Assembly (NCBI RefSeq): GCF_900116375.1
Contig: NZ_UETB01000001.1
Location: forward strand, 62,001 to 126,000
DNA from: Georgenia satyanarayanai
GTDB taxonomy: Bacteria > Actinomycetota > Actinomycetes > Actinomycetales > Actinomycetaceae
Length of the DNA stretch: 64,000 nt
Direction of reading: 5' to 3'
Part shown: in pieces, positions 17,042 to 24,986 of the stretch
Numbering within the stretch: position 1 is the first letter of the stretch
Layout of the letters: each line of letters opens with the position of its first letter
Program-made: the position numbers and the translations under genes
The notes under the pieces: model-generated
The model's database searches: none
What the model was told of the DNA's origin: nothing
Seen by the model: the letters and a program-made list of their open reading frames with translations, nothing else

Positions 17042-17148
17042 GTGCACCGGGCCGACGGCTCGACGTCGGCCATGACCTCGTCGACGTGCATGCCGCAGCC
17101 GGTCCAGGTGACCTTGCCGCAGGTGGCGCAACGGATGGGACTGCACAT
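17032..17148 (-). CDS. 38-residue Cys-rich protein
   Basis: A tiny protein beginning MCSPIRCATCGKVTWTGCG and ending SARCTCR: six cysteines in 38 residues, with a zinc-ribbon-like CX2C and a central HVDEVMADV helix. The ATG has a strong Shine-Dalgarno (GAGGAG, 7 nt). Proteins of this kind are widespread but unassigned in Actinobacteria. It lies directly behind the CoA-disulfide-reductase/rhodanese gene in the operon headed by a CstR-type operator. A zinc- or sulfur-binding role is plausible but inferred. Confidence 0.75.
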   Translation of the reverse strand: MCSPIRCATCGKVTWTGCGMHVDEVMADVEPSARCTCR

Positions 17149-17179
17149 GGGTGTTCTCCTCGTGGTGTGGGTGGTGGTG

Positions 17180-18892
17180 TCAGGCGTCGACGGTGTCGGA
17201 CAGGGCGGCGGGCCGCACGGCGCGCAGGGTGAGCCAGCCTCCGGAGAGGTTGCGGGCGTCGATCCCCTCCCCGCGCAGGATGCGGGTGGCGAGGTAGGAC
17301 CGGACCCCGCTGGCGCAGTGGACGGCCACCGGACGGCCCTCGGCGGCGGTGCGGACCTCGTCGAGCCGGTCCCGCAGCTCGGTGTGCGGGACGAGGAGAG
17401 CGCCGTCGAGGTGGTCGCCCGCGTACTCCTCGGCCGAGCGGACGTCGAGCACGAGCGACTCGGCGCGCACCTGCTCGAGGTCCCAGGCCTGCCACTGCGG
17501 CATGGTGCCGTCAAGGACGTTCTGCGCGACGAAGCCCAGCATGTTGACCGGGTCCTTCGCCGAGCCGTAGGGCGGGGCGTAGGCGAGCTCGAGCTCGGCG
17601 AGGTCGTCGGCGGTCATCCCGGCGCGCAGGGCGGTGGCGAGGACGTCGACCCGCTTGTCCACCCCGGCCCGGCCGACCGCCTGGGCACCGAGGAGGCGAC
17701 CGTCGGGCGCGAAGCTGGCGACGAGGTGGACCTGCTCGGCGCCGGGGTAGTACCCGGCGTGGTGGGCGGGGTGGAGGTGGACGACCTCGTGCTCGATCCC
17801 GGCGGAGCGCAGGGCGGCCTGGTTGGCGCCCGTCACCGCCGCCGTGAGCCCGAAGACGCGGACGACGGCCGTGCCGAGGACCGGCTGCTGCGGGGTCGTG
17901 CGGTGGCCGCAGATGGCGTCGGCGGCACGCCGCCCCTGACGGTTCGCGGGGCCCGCCAGCGGGACGGCCCCGGACGTGCCGGTGACGGCCTGGCGGACCT
18001 CGACGGCGTCACCGACGGCCCAGATGTGCGGGTCGGAGGTGCGCTGGTCGGTGTCGACGCGGATCGCGCCCCGCTCCCCGAGCTCGAGCCCCGCCTCCTC
18101 GGCGAGCGCGCTCGCCGGCCGCACGCCGACGTTGACGATGACGACGTCGGCCGGCAGGACGCTGCCGTCGGACAGGGTCACGGTGGCGCCACCGTCCGGC
18201 GCGTCGGCGACGGACTGGGCGGAGACCCCGAGGTGCAGGTCCACGCCGTGGGCCCGCAGCTCCTCGGCGAGGAGCGGCGCGAGCTCCGCGTCCAGCGGGG
18301 GCAGGACGTGGTCGGCGAGCTCGACGAGCTGGACCCGCATCCCGCGGGCGGCGAGTGCCTCGACGGCCTCGAGCCCGATGAAGCCGGCACCGACGACGAC
18401 GGCGTGCGTGTGCTCTCGCTCGGCGAGGACGGCGTCGACCGCGCCCGTGACACGGTCGAGGTCGGGGATCGTGCGCAGGGAGTGGACAGCCGGGTGGTCC
18501 AGACCCTCGATCGGCGGGCGGACGGCGACGGCACCCGGCGCGAGGAGCAGGGCGTCGTAGGCCAGCCGGTCCGTCGTGACGCCGCTGACGACGGTGACCT
18601 CGCGGCGGGCGCGGTCGATCGCCGTCACCCGGTGGCCGGTGCGGACGTCGAGGTTGAGGGTGCGGGCGAGCGACTGCGGGGTGTGGAGCAGCAGGTCCTC
18701 GCGCGAGCCGATCTCGCCGGACAGGTGGTAGGGCAGGCCGCAGTTGGCGAAGCTCACGTGGTCGCCCTGCTCGAGGACGACGATCTCGGCGTGCTCGTCC
18801 AGACGACGGGCGCGGGCGGCGGCGCTCATGCCGCCGGCGACGCCGCCCACGATGACGATGCGCCGGCTCGGGCGGCGGTCGCTGGCGGTCAT
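17180..18892 (-). CDS. CoA-disulfide reductase/persulfide reductase fused to rhodanese
   Basis: A 570-residue two-part enzyme. The N-terminal pyridine-nucleotide-disulfide oxidoreductase has an FAD site (IVIVGGVAGGMSAA), the single catalytic cysteine in VSFANCGLPYHLSG (Cys51, equivalent to CoADR Cys43), an NAD(P)H-site VVVGAGFIGLEAVEAL and a second flavin motif (IWAVGDAVEV). The C-terminal rhodanese has its active cysteine near residue 526 (VAVHCASGVRS). This fusion matches the CoADR-Rhd/NADH-dependent persulfide reductase family that reduces CoA persulfides or polysulfides. It overlaps the preceding rhodanese gene by 4 bp and is probably CstR-controlled. Confidence 0.93.
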   Translation of the reverse strand: MTASDRRPSRRIVIVGGVAGGMSAAARARRLDEHAEIVVLEQGDHVSFANCGLPYHLSGEIGSREDLLLHTPQSLARTLNLDVRTGHRVTAIDRARREVTVVSGVTTDRLAYDALLLAPGAVAVRPPIEGLDHPAVHSLRTIPDLDRVTGAVDAVLAEREHTHAVVVGAGFIGLEAVEALAARGMRVQLVELADHVLPPLDAELAPLLAEELRAHGVDLHLGVSAQSVADAPDGGATVTLSDGSVLPADVVIVNVGVRPASALAEEAGLELGERGAIRVDTDQRTSDPHIWAVGDAVEVRQAVTGTSGAVPLAGPANRQGRRAADAICGHRTTPQQPVLGTAVVRVFGLTAAVTGANQAALRSAGIEHEVVHLHPAHHAGYYPGAEQVHLVASFAPDGRLLGAQAVGRAGVDKRVDVLATALRAGMTADDLAELELAYAPPYGSAKDPVNMLGFVAQNVLDGTMPQWQAWDLEQVRAESLVLDVRSAEEYAGDHLDGALLVPHTELRDRLDEVRTAAEGRPVAVHCASGVRSYLATRILRGEGIDARNLSGGWLTLRAVRPAALSDTVDA

Positions 18893-19260
18893 CGGCGCAC
18901 CGCCCCTCCGGCCTGCTCCCAGGCGGTCATCCCGCCGGAGACGCTGGCGGCGTCGAACCCGGCCGCGCGCAGCGTCTTCGCGCCGCTGCGCGAGCGCATC
19001 CCGCTCGCGCACACGACGAGGACGGGGGAGTCCGCCTGCAGGCGCCGCGGGGCGGAGTCGAGCCTGCCGAGCGGGACGTGGATCGCCTGGGGGGCGTGCC
19101 CCGCCCTCCACTCGTGGCTCTCCCGCACGTCGACGAGGGCGGCGCCCTCCCGGACGAGCTCGACCGCGCGAGCGGCGGATACGGATGATCCCAGGGTGCT
19201 GGTGTCACGGCCGCGGCCCAGCAGGGCACGCAGCCACGTGGATCGTGTTGATGTGGTCAT
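18889..19260 (-). CDS. Rhodanese-like sulfurtransferase
   Basis: A 123-residue single-domain rhodanese with LVDVRESHEWRAGHAPQAIH and the active-site loop CASGMRS (Cys84), which carries sulfane sulfur as a persulfide. About 25 N-terminal residues are extra, with no signal peptide. It is first in the leftward operon and has a CsoR/CstR-type operator 10 bp upstream of its start. Its stop overlaps the CoADR-Rhd start by 4 bp. Confidence 0.93.
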   Translation of the reverse strand: MTTSTRSTWLRALLGRGRDTSTLGSSVSAARAVELVREGAALVDVRESHEWRAGHAPQAIHVPLGRLDSAPRRLQADSPVLVVCASGMRSRSGAKTLRAAGFDAASVSGGMTAWEQAGGAVRR

Positions 19261-19269
19261 GGCCCCACT

Positions 19270-19285
19270 ATACCCCCGGGGGTAT
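19270..19285. promoter_or_regulatory. CsoR/CstR-type operator upstream of rhodanese operon
   Basis: Perfect 16-bp palindrome ATACCCCCGGGGGTAT, 10 bp upstream of the rhodanese ATG. It has the same ATACCC...GGGTAT ends as the site at 16225-16240. Bound repressor would cover the start region and block the leftward operon. Confidence 0.78.
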
Positions 19286-19296
19286 GTGTTGTCTCG

Positions 19297-19455
19297 GTGA
19301 GGGTGCTCACCGGAGGCGGTGACGCCGTCGAGACTCCGACGGCGTCGACCGAGGCGACGGCCGCGCCGGAGCCGACCCCCACCGTGGTCGAGGAGCCGAC
19401 GACCGAGGGGAGGGCCTGTGCTGACATCGGCGGAACGTGCCCCACGGTGACCTGA
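19297..19455 (+). CDS. Short Thr/Pro-rich frame, possible gene remnant
   Basis: A 52-codon frame whose product is rich in Thr, Pro and Glu (ASTEATAAPEPTPTVVEEPT) and ends with a two-Cys tail CADIGGTCPTVT. It resembles the linker and tail of a secreted or lipoprotein gene, but has no signal peptide and no Shine-Dalgarno. It may be the 3' remnant of a gene whose front has been lost, or chance coding in the CstR-operator region. Confidence 0.25.
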   Translation: MRVLTGGGDAVETPTASTEATAAPEPTPTVVEEPTTEGRACADIGGTCPTVT

Positions 19456-19475
19456 AGGCGTGGGACGCTGACGGC

Positions 19476-19994
19476 ATGAGAAATCTGGGGTGCGCGCTCG
19501 CGGCGGGAGGGGCGCTGCTCGTGCTCGCCGGGTGCGCCGGCTCGGGCGACCGGGCGGACGTGCCGGCGTCGACGGTGCTGCGCGACGCCGTCGACGTCGC
19601 CTCCCTCGAGGCCAACCGCACGCCCCACCTGGGCGACAACAGTCGGGTGGTCGCCCTCGTCGGTGCGACCCGCCCCGACGCCGTGGGCGAGTCGACGCTC
19701 GAGCTGCGCACCGACGAACGGCCCTACGAGCTGGTCGTGCACTTCTCCTCCGTCGCGGACGGTGTCACGGCCGACGTCGCGGACGGCCTGATGGCCGACC
19801 GCGCGGCTCTCCTCCTGGCGACGATCGACAACGTCGACGAGGTCCGCTGGACGCTGCCGGAGCTCTCGGGCCAGGAGTCTGACGGCATGCTCAGCCGAGC
19901 CGAGGCCGATGCCTTGTTCGGATCACCCGTGGCGGAGCTGGGGGCAACGGCAGACGGTCTGACAGACCTCGTCGAACGTCTCGAGAGCACCTGA
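19476..19994 (+). CDS. Predicted lipoprotein with DUF4825-like domain
   Basis: A 172-residue product starting MRNLGCALAAGGALLVLAGC: a lipoprotein signal peptide with Cys20 as the lipidated residue. The mature part has the pattern of DUF4825 (HLGDNSRVVALVGA, LELRTDERPYELVVHF, then NVDEVRWTLP). That domain is best known from Firmicutes, often fused to M56-type signalling proteins, so its presence 4 kb from an M56 gene is noteworthy. The ATG has only a distant AAGG as Shine-Dalgarno. An upstream in-frame GTG at 19437 would spoil the signal peptide. Confidence 0.7.
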   Translation: MRNLGCALAAGGALLVLAGCAGSGDRADVPASTVLRDAVDVASLEANRTPHLGDNSRVVALVGATRPDAVGESTLELRTDERPYELVVHFSSVADGVTADVADGLMADRAALLLATIDNVDEVRWTLPELSGQESDGMLSRAEADALFGSPVAELGATADGLTDLVERLEST

Positions 19995-20041
19995 CCCCGC
20001 CGCAGGTGCGTGCGCTGCGAGGACGGGCACTCCTCGCAGCG

Positions 20042-20533
20042 TCAGGGGCCGTTCAGGCGAGCCAGCAGCCGGCCGCTCAGCTCGACGTCGTGGGGCAGGT
20101 CGCTCAGCTCTCGGGCTGCTGTGCGGACGCCCTGCCGACCGAGGACGCCGGCAAGACCCTCCCAGTGGTCGGCCTCCGCGTCCTGCGCCGTCTGATCCCC
20201 GAAGGGCTCGTCCGGCCCGACAACCGTCCGCGCCGTCGCGGCGACCGTCGTCGCCGACATGTGCTGCCACACGTCGCCCGGTCCACCCACTGTCCACCCC
20301 CGATCGTCGAGCAGGGTCAGGCGGCGACCGTCGTCGAGGACGGCAACGAGCAGCGCGGAGAACGAGGCCACGCCGGCGTGGGGAGGAGGAGAGGGAGGGG
20401 CTGGTGCCCACCCGGGACGAGCGTGCTCCGGGGCTGAAGGGCTCCGAACCGGGGCGCTGGCAGTGTCTCGGCGGTCCTCGACGTCCACGACGGTGAGGAG
20501 GCGGACCACGGGCATGGCTGCATCATCCGTCAT
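20042..20533 (-). CDS. Hypothetical protein
   Basis: A 163-residue protein I cannot assign. It begins MTDDAAMPVVRLLTVVDVED, has a Pro-rich linker at about residues 35-50 (WAPAPPSPPPHAG), then a folded-looking segment with VLDDGRRLTLLDDRGWTV and a C-terminal helix (DVELSGRLLARLNGP). No signal peptide or membrane helix. The frame extends upstream through the helicase gene, but the ATG at 20533 gives a sensible gene end. Shine-Dalgarno weak. It may sit at the end of the DUF3097-SNF2 transcript. Confidence 0.55.
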   Translation of the reverse strand: MTDDAAMPVVRLLTVVDVEDRRDTASAPVRSPSAPEHARPGWAPAPPSPPPHAGVASFSALLVAVLDDGRRLTLLDDRGWTVGGPGDVWQHMSATTVAATARTVVGPDEPFGDQTAQDAEADHWEGLAGVLGRQGVRTAARELSDLPHDVELSGRLLARLNGP

Positions 20534-20649
20534 CCCGGCGCGTCCCGGGAAGCGGTGAGTCCGCCCGGCGCAGCCCAGGTGGAGGCGGCGCGGACCCGGC
20601 GAGGAGGGCCGTACGTCGTGGACGAGGCGCCGAGGCGCGGAACGGTCGC

Positions 20650-22887
20650 TCAGACGCCCTCGAGCTCGTCCCACACCGGGCCGTAGCCGAGGCGCGCCTG
20701 CTCGGCGGCGACGACCCGTGTCGCGAGCTCGGCCTCGGTGACGTCGACGGCGCCGAGCGCCTCCTGGGCCAGGCTCGACTCCCCGGCGTAGGCGTCGAAC
20801 ACCTGTCGCTTGCCGGCGAGCAGCTCCTCGATGCGCTCGTCGACGCTGTCCTCGGTGAGCAGGCGGTGCACCTGGACCGGGCGCTGCTGGCCCATCCGGT
20901 GCACCCGGCCGATCGCCTGGTCCTCGACGGCCGGGACGAGCTGCGGCTCGCAGATGACGACGACGCTCGCCGCCTGGACGTTGAGCCCCACCCCGCCCGC
21001 GCCGATCTGGCTCACGAGCACCGCGCCGGGCGGCCCTACCGTGAAGGCGTCGACGATCTCCTGCCGCTCGGCCGCAGGCACCGAGCCCGTGATCGGCCCG
21101 AAGGCCTGCACCCCGCCCAGCCGCTCCACCTGCTCGGCCACCCGGGCCACGACGTCGAGGAAGTAGGAGAAGACGACGACGCGCTGCCCGCCGTCGCGCG
21201 CCTCCGCGACGATCTCGAGCAGCCGCTCGAGCTTCGCGGAGTCGGCCGGATCGGGGACGGTGAGGTCGGCCCGGCGCATCGCCATGAGGTTGCCGGCGGC
21301 GACGGCCGCCCGGTAGCGCCGCTCCGCCGTCGGCGTCATGGTCTCCCACTCGTCCACGACCATCCGTGGCGGCAGCTCGACGAGCACGTCGTCGAGGTTG
21401 CGGCGCAGGTAGACCGGGGCGAGGTGACGGCGGAAGGTGTCGGCGCCCGCGAGGCCGAGGTGCGGGGGGATCGCGGCGACGACCTCGGGCTGGAGGAGGC
21501 GGGCCAGCGAGAGCAGCTCCTCGACCCGGTTGAGCAGCGCGGTGCCGGTGAGGAACAGCGCCCGCGGGGTCCGCTCGGCCCAGGCGGCGACCTGCTGGCT
21601 GCGCTGCGCCCGGGGGTTCTTCGCGTAGTGCGCCTCGTCGACGACGAGGAGGGCGGGCGCGGGCGGTAACAACTCAGCGCTCGGCGGGAGGGGGGTGGGT
21701 GCCGGGGTGGCGGGGAGGGGGATGGTGGGGAGGGTGGCGAAAGTCGTGACGGCGATGCCGCCGTCGCGGTGCCAGGCGGCCAGCGCGTCCTCGCGGCCGG
21801 GGCCGTGGACGCGGTGGACGCGCAGCTCGCTGTGGAGCGTCACCTCGCGGCACCAGTTGACGACGACGCTCGCCGGGCACACGACGAGCGCCCGGTCCTC
21901 GCCGGTCGCCGCGAGGTGGGCCATGACGGCGATGGCCTGGACGGTCTTGCCCAGGCCCATCTCGTCGCCGATGAGCGCGCGGCCCTGGTTGAGCGCGAAC
22001 TTCGCGCCGAAGACCTGGTAGCCACGCAGCCGGGCGCGCAGCGGCGACTCGTCCAGCGGGAAGGCGCTGATCCGCTCGACGAGCTCGGCGGGCAGGGTGC
22101 CCTGGGCAGCGGTGCCGCCGAGCCCGGGCACGAGCTCGTCGAGCAGCGCGTAGTAGCGGGCGGTGTGCTGCTCGAGGTGCTCCCACACGGTGAGGGGGCC
22201 GGGCTCGGCGAGGAGCGCGGTGAGCTCGCGCACCGTCCGGGGCAGGCCGGTCGCGGTGAGCCAGGGCTCCCACCGGGCGAGCGCCTCCAGCGCCTCCCGG
22301 GCGCGCTCGCGGGTGCTGGGCAGGCGCAGCAGCAGCCCGAGCCGGCTGCGTGCCGGTGCCGCCTGGCGCACCTGTCCCGCGACCGTCGTGGCGACGTCGG
22401 CCAGCTCGTCACGGTGCGCCCCCAGCGGCCCGGACAGCCGGTCCAGCCGGTAGAGCAGGGACGCGAGCCCCAGGCCGAGCGGCCCGTCGCTGCGGGGCTC
22501 GATCCGCACCGGCACGCCCGCGCGGAACGTCTCGGCCAGCCGGTGCGCCGCGGCGGCCGCCGCCCGCGCGGTGTGCGGCCCCACCCCGTCCAGCGCCTCC
22601 AGCTGCTCCGCGCCGGCGTCCAGGACGTCCCGGACCGTCCGCACCCCGGCGTCCTCCAGGGCCTGCAGCCGCAGGTTGCGCTCGGTCGTCTCCCGCAGCC
22701 GGCCGACCTCGATCCCCCCGAGCTCGGCGCGGACCCGCCCGTCCCGGTACCCGTCGACGAGCGCGACGACGCCGTCCCGCAGCCGCGCCTCCTCGTGCAG
22801 CACCGCGGCGGCGGCCTGCGCCAGCTCGGCCCGCTCCGCGAGGAGCTCCCGGGCGTCGGCGCCGGGCCGGACCGCCGTCGTCGTCAT
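20650..22887 (-). CDS. SNF2-family helicase/ATPase with HhH element
   Basis: A 745-residue SWI2/SNF2-type DNA-dependent ATPase. It has a helix-hairpin-helix (LEALDGVGPHTARAAAAA), motif I DEMGLGKT, motif II VVDEAHYAKN, and C-terminal helicase motifs V/VI (VSQIGAGGVGLNVQAAS, QAIGRVHRMGQ). It probably remodels or translocates on DNA; no nuclease domain is fused. Between motifs Ia and II is a Pro-rich stretch (LPATPAPTPLPPSAELLPP) in which the DNA contains a copy of the 19-bp family-A repeat, an in-frame insertion relative to the usual family pattern. Its ATG overlaps the DUF3097 stop. Confidence 0.9.
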   Translation of the reverse strand: MTTTAVRPGADARELLAERAELAQAAAAVLHEEARLRDGVVALVDGYRDGRVRAELGGIEVGRLRETTERNLRLQALEDAGVRTVRDVLDAGAEQLEALDGVGPHTARAAAAAAHRLAETFRAGVPVRIEPRSDGPLGLGLASLLYRLDRLSGPLGAHRDELADVATTVAGQVRQAAPARSRLGLLLRLPSTRERAREALEALARWEPWLTATGLPRTVRELTALLAEPGPLTVWEHLEQHTARYYALLDELVPGLGGTAAQGTLPAELVERISAFPLDESPLRARLRGYQVFGAKFALNQGRALIGDEMGLGKTVQAIAVMAHLAATGEDRALVVCPASVVVNWCREVTLHSELRVHRVHGPGREDALAAWHRDGGIAVTTFATLPTIPLPATPAPTPLPPSAELLPPAPALLVVDEAHYAKNPRAQRSQQVAAWAERTPRALFLTGTALLNRVEELLSLARLLQPEVVAAIPPHLGLAGADTFRRHLAPVYLRRNLDDVLVELPPRMVVDEWETMTPTAERRYRAAVAAGNLMAMRRADLTVPDPADSAKLERLLEIVAEARDGGQRVVVFSYFLDVVARVAEQVERLGGVQAFGPITGSVPAAERQEIVDAFTVGPPGAVLVSQIGAGGVGLNVQAASVVVICEPQLVPAVEDQAIGRVHRMGQQRPVQVHRLLTEDSVDERIEELLAGKRQVFDAYAGESSLAQEALGAVDVTEAELATRVVAAEQARLGYGPVWDELEGV
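21668..21697 (-). repeat. Family-A half repeat inside the SNF2 gene
   Basis: On the minus strand a C-rich CCCCTCCCGC tract leads into CGCCGAGCGCTGAGTTGTT, identical over 19 bp to the copies at 10549-10567 and 62553-62571. In the helicase frame it encodes the PSAELL part of a Pro-rich linker without breaking the gene. Confidence 0.85.
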
Positions 22888-23783
22888 CGCTGGTCCGGCA
22901 CCTCGGTGACGAAGTCGATGAGCTCCTCCATCCGCCCGAGCAGGGCGGGGGAGAGGTCCTTGTAGCTCCGCACGGTGCCGAGGATCCGCTTCCAGCCGCG
23001 GGCGACGTCGGCCTGGTCGGCGTGCGGCCACCCGAGCGCGGCGAGCGTCCCGTACTTGATGTCGGTGCCGCGCGGCACGTCCGGCCACGCCTCGAGCCCC
23101 ACCCGCTCGGGGCGCACGGCCTGCCAGACGTCGACGTACGGGTGCCCGAGCACCTTGACGTGCCCGGCCGAGCGGCCGAGCGAGCGCAGCGCCTCCTGCA
23201 CCAGCCGGGTCTCCTTCGAGCCCTGCACGAGATGGTCGACGAGCACGCCGGCGCGGCGCGTGGGCCCGGGCGCGAAGTCGGCGAGCACCTCGGCGAGGTT
23301 GTCCACGCCCTCGAGCAGCTGGACGACGACGCCCTCCACGCGCAGGTCGTCCCCCCACACGCGCTCGACGAGCTCGGCGTCGTGCCGCCCCTCGACCCAG
23401 ATCCGCGAGGCGCGCGCGACCCGCGCGCGGCTCGTGTCGACCGCGATCGAGCCCGACGCCGTGAGCCGACGGCCCCCGGCCGTCACCGGGCCGCGGGGTG
23501 CTGCCCGGCGCGCGGGCGGCACGAGGTGCACCGGCTTGCCGTCCACCCAGAAGCCCGAGCCGAGCGGGAAGGTGCGGGTGCGTCCCCTGCGGTCCTCGAG
23601 GACGACGACGTGCATCCCGCCGGACTTCTCCACGGCGGTCACCGCCCCGACCCAGCCGGTCTCGACGTCCTCGACGACCAGGCCGAGCTCGGCGGGCTCG
23701 TCGCGGACCGTGGGACGGTGGGCGTGGGCACCGGTGCGGTGGGGGTCGGAGGACAGGACGTCCGAGCCGTAGCGATCCTTCAC
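22884..23783 (-). CDS. DUF3097 family protein
   Basis: A 299-residue protein matching the actinobacterial DUF3097 family: N-terminal MKDRYGSDVLSSDPH, a beta-rich segment (WVGAVTAVEKSGGMHVVVLED) followed by LGSGFWVDGKPVHLVPP, and a C-terminal region with IWVEGRHDAELVERVWGDDL, which resembles Toprim-like folds (E, then DxD-like acidic residues). Function unknown. GTG start with weak Shine-Dalgarno; the 4-bp overlap with the SNF2 gene suggests a shared transcript and possibly a shared DNA-related role. Confidence 0.85.
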   Translation of the reverse strand: MKDRYGSDVLSSDPHRTGAHAHRPTVRDEPAELGLVVEDVETGWVGAVTAVEKSGGMHVVVLEDRRGRTRTFPLGSGFWVDGKPVHLVPPARRAAPRGPVTAGGRRLTASGSIAVDTSRARVARASRIWVEGRHDAELVERVWGDDLRVEGVVVQLLEGVDNLAEVLADFAPGPTRRAGVLVDHLVQGSKETRLVQEALRSLGRSAGHVKVLGHPYVDVWQAVRPERVGLEAWPDVPRGTDIKYGTLAALGWPHADQADVARGWKRILGTVRSYKDLSPALLGRMEELIDFVTEVPDQR

Positions 23784-23840
23784 CCCGGCAGGGTAGGCGC
23801 GCGGTGGGAGAGGTCACGAGACACTCGGGGGCGTGGCGCG

Positions 23841-23872
23841 TAGAATTAGCACTCCGGGCCGGTGAGTGCTGA
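23841..23872 (+). promoter_or_regulatory. Promoter -10 and CIRCE operator of hrcA-dnaJ
   Basis: TTAGCACTC (23846-23854), a 9-base spacer, then GAGTGCTGA (23864-23872): the CIRCE element bound by HrcA, with one mismatch in the right arm (consensus GAGTGCTAA). A TAGAAT -10 hexamer (23841-23846) directly abuts the left arm, so bound HrcA would cover the transcription start. Confidence 0.93.
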
Positions 23873-23921
23873 CCGCCGGCCCGTCACCGAGCCGGCCACG
23901 AGCGCCGTAAGGAGGAACCCG

Positions 23922-24938
23922 TTGGCTGACCGCCGACTCGACGTGCTGAGAGCCATCGTCGAGGACTACGTCCACACCCGTGAGCCGGTGGGCTCCAAGG
24001 CGCTGGTCGAGCGCCACTCGCTCGGGGTCTCCCCGGCGACGATCCGCAACGACATGGCCGTCCTGGAGGAGAGCGGGTACATCCACCAGCCGCACACCTC
24101 CGCCGGCCGCGTGCCCACCGACAAGGGCTACCGCCTCTTCGTGGACCAGCTGTCCACCTTCAAGCCGCTGTCACCGGCCGAGCGGGGCGCCATCCAGCAC
24201 CTCCTCGAGGGCGCCGTCGACCTCGACGACGTCGTCGAGCGCACCGTGCGCCTGCTCGCCCAGCTCACCCACCAGGTCGCCGTCGTCCAGTACCCCTCGC
24301 TGCGCAACTCCGCGCTGCGGCACGTCGAGCTCGTGCCGCTCTCCGAGCACCGGCTGCTCGTCGTCATCATCACCGACGCCGGACGCGTGGAGCAGCGGGC
24401 GCTGGAGGTCGACGCCCCGCTCGACCTCGGCGTCGTCGCCGAGCTCCGCGCGCGTATCAACGCCGGCAGCATCGGGCGCCGCGCCGCGGACATCGGCTCG
24501 GCGCTCGAGCACACTTCGAACCGCTTCGCCCCCGAGCACCGGCCGCTCGTCGCCCGCGTCGTCGAGGCGCTGACCGAGACGCTGCGGATGGACGCCGAGG
24601 AACGCATCGTCATGGCGGGCACCGCCAACCTCGCCCGCTCCGACGTCGACTTCTCCCGCACCATCGGCCCCGTCCTGGAGGCCCTCGAGGAGCAGGTGAT
24701 CCTCCTGCGGCTGCTTCAGGAGATGGCCGAGGACGACGCCGTCGCCGTGAGCATCGGTGAGGAGAACCGTCATGAGTCGCTGTCCGAGGCGTCGATCGTG
24801 GCGACCGCCTACGGTGGGGGGAGTGGCGAGGGGGTCGCCCGCCTCGGTGTGCTGGGCCCCACGCGCATGGACTACCCCTCGGCCATGACCTCCGTCCGGG
24901 CCGTGGCCCGCTACCTCTCGCGGATCCTCGCCGGCTGA
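23922..24938 (+). CDS. hrcA: Heat-inducible transcription repressor HrcA
   Basis: Represses class-I heat-shock genes by binding CIRCE. The 338-residue product begins [17 protein letters not shown] with winged-helix segments [19 protein letters not shown] and [13 protein letters not shown]. The GAF-like and dimerisation parts follow. I chose the TTG at 23922 because AAGGAGG lies 7 nt upstream and homologues start there; an upstream ATG would lie inside the CIRCE element. CIRCE upstream implies autoregulation. Confidence 0.95.
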   Translation: MADRRLDVLRAIVEDYVHTREPVGSKALVERHSLGVSPATIRNDMAVLEESGYIHQPHTSAGRVPTDKGYRLFVDQLSTFKPLSPAERGAIQHLLEGAVDLDDVVERTVRLLAQLTHQVAVVQYPSLRNSALRHVELVPLSEHRLLVVIITDAGRVEQRALEVDAPLDLGVVAELRARINAGSIGRRAADIGSALEHTSNRFAPEHRPLVARVVEALTETLRMDAEERIVMAGTANLARSDVDFSRTIGPVLEALEEQVILLRLLQEMAEDDAVAVSIGEENRHESLSEASIVATAYGGGSGEGVARLGVLGPTRMDYPSAMTSVRAVARYLSRILAG

Positions 24939-24986
24939 CCGGCCCACGACACACCTGCCCGAAGACCCCCCACAGGAAGTGACCTG

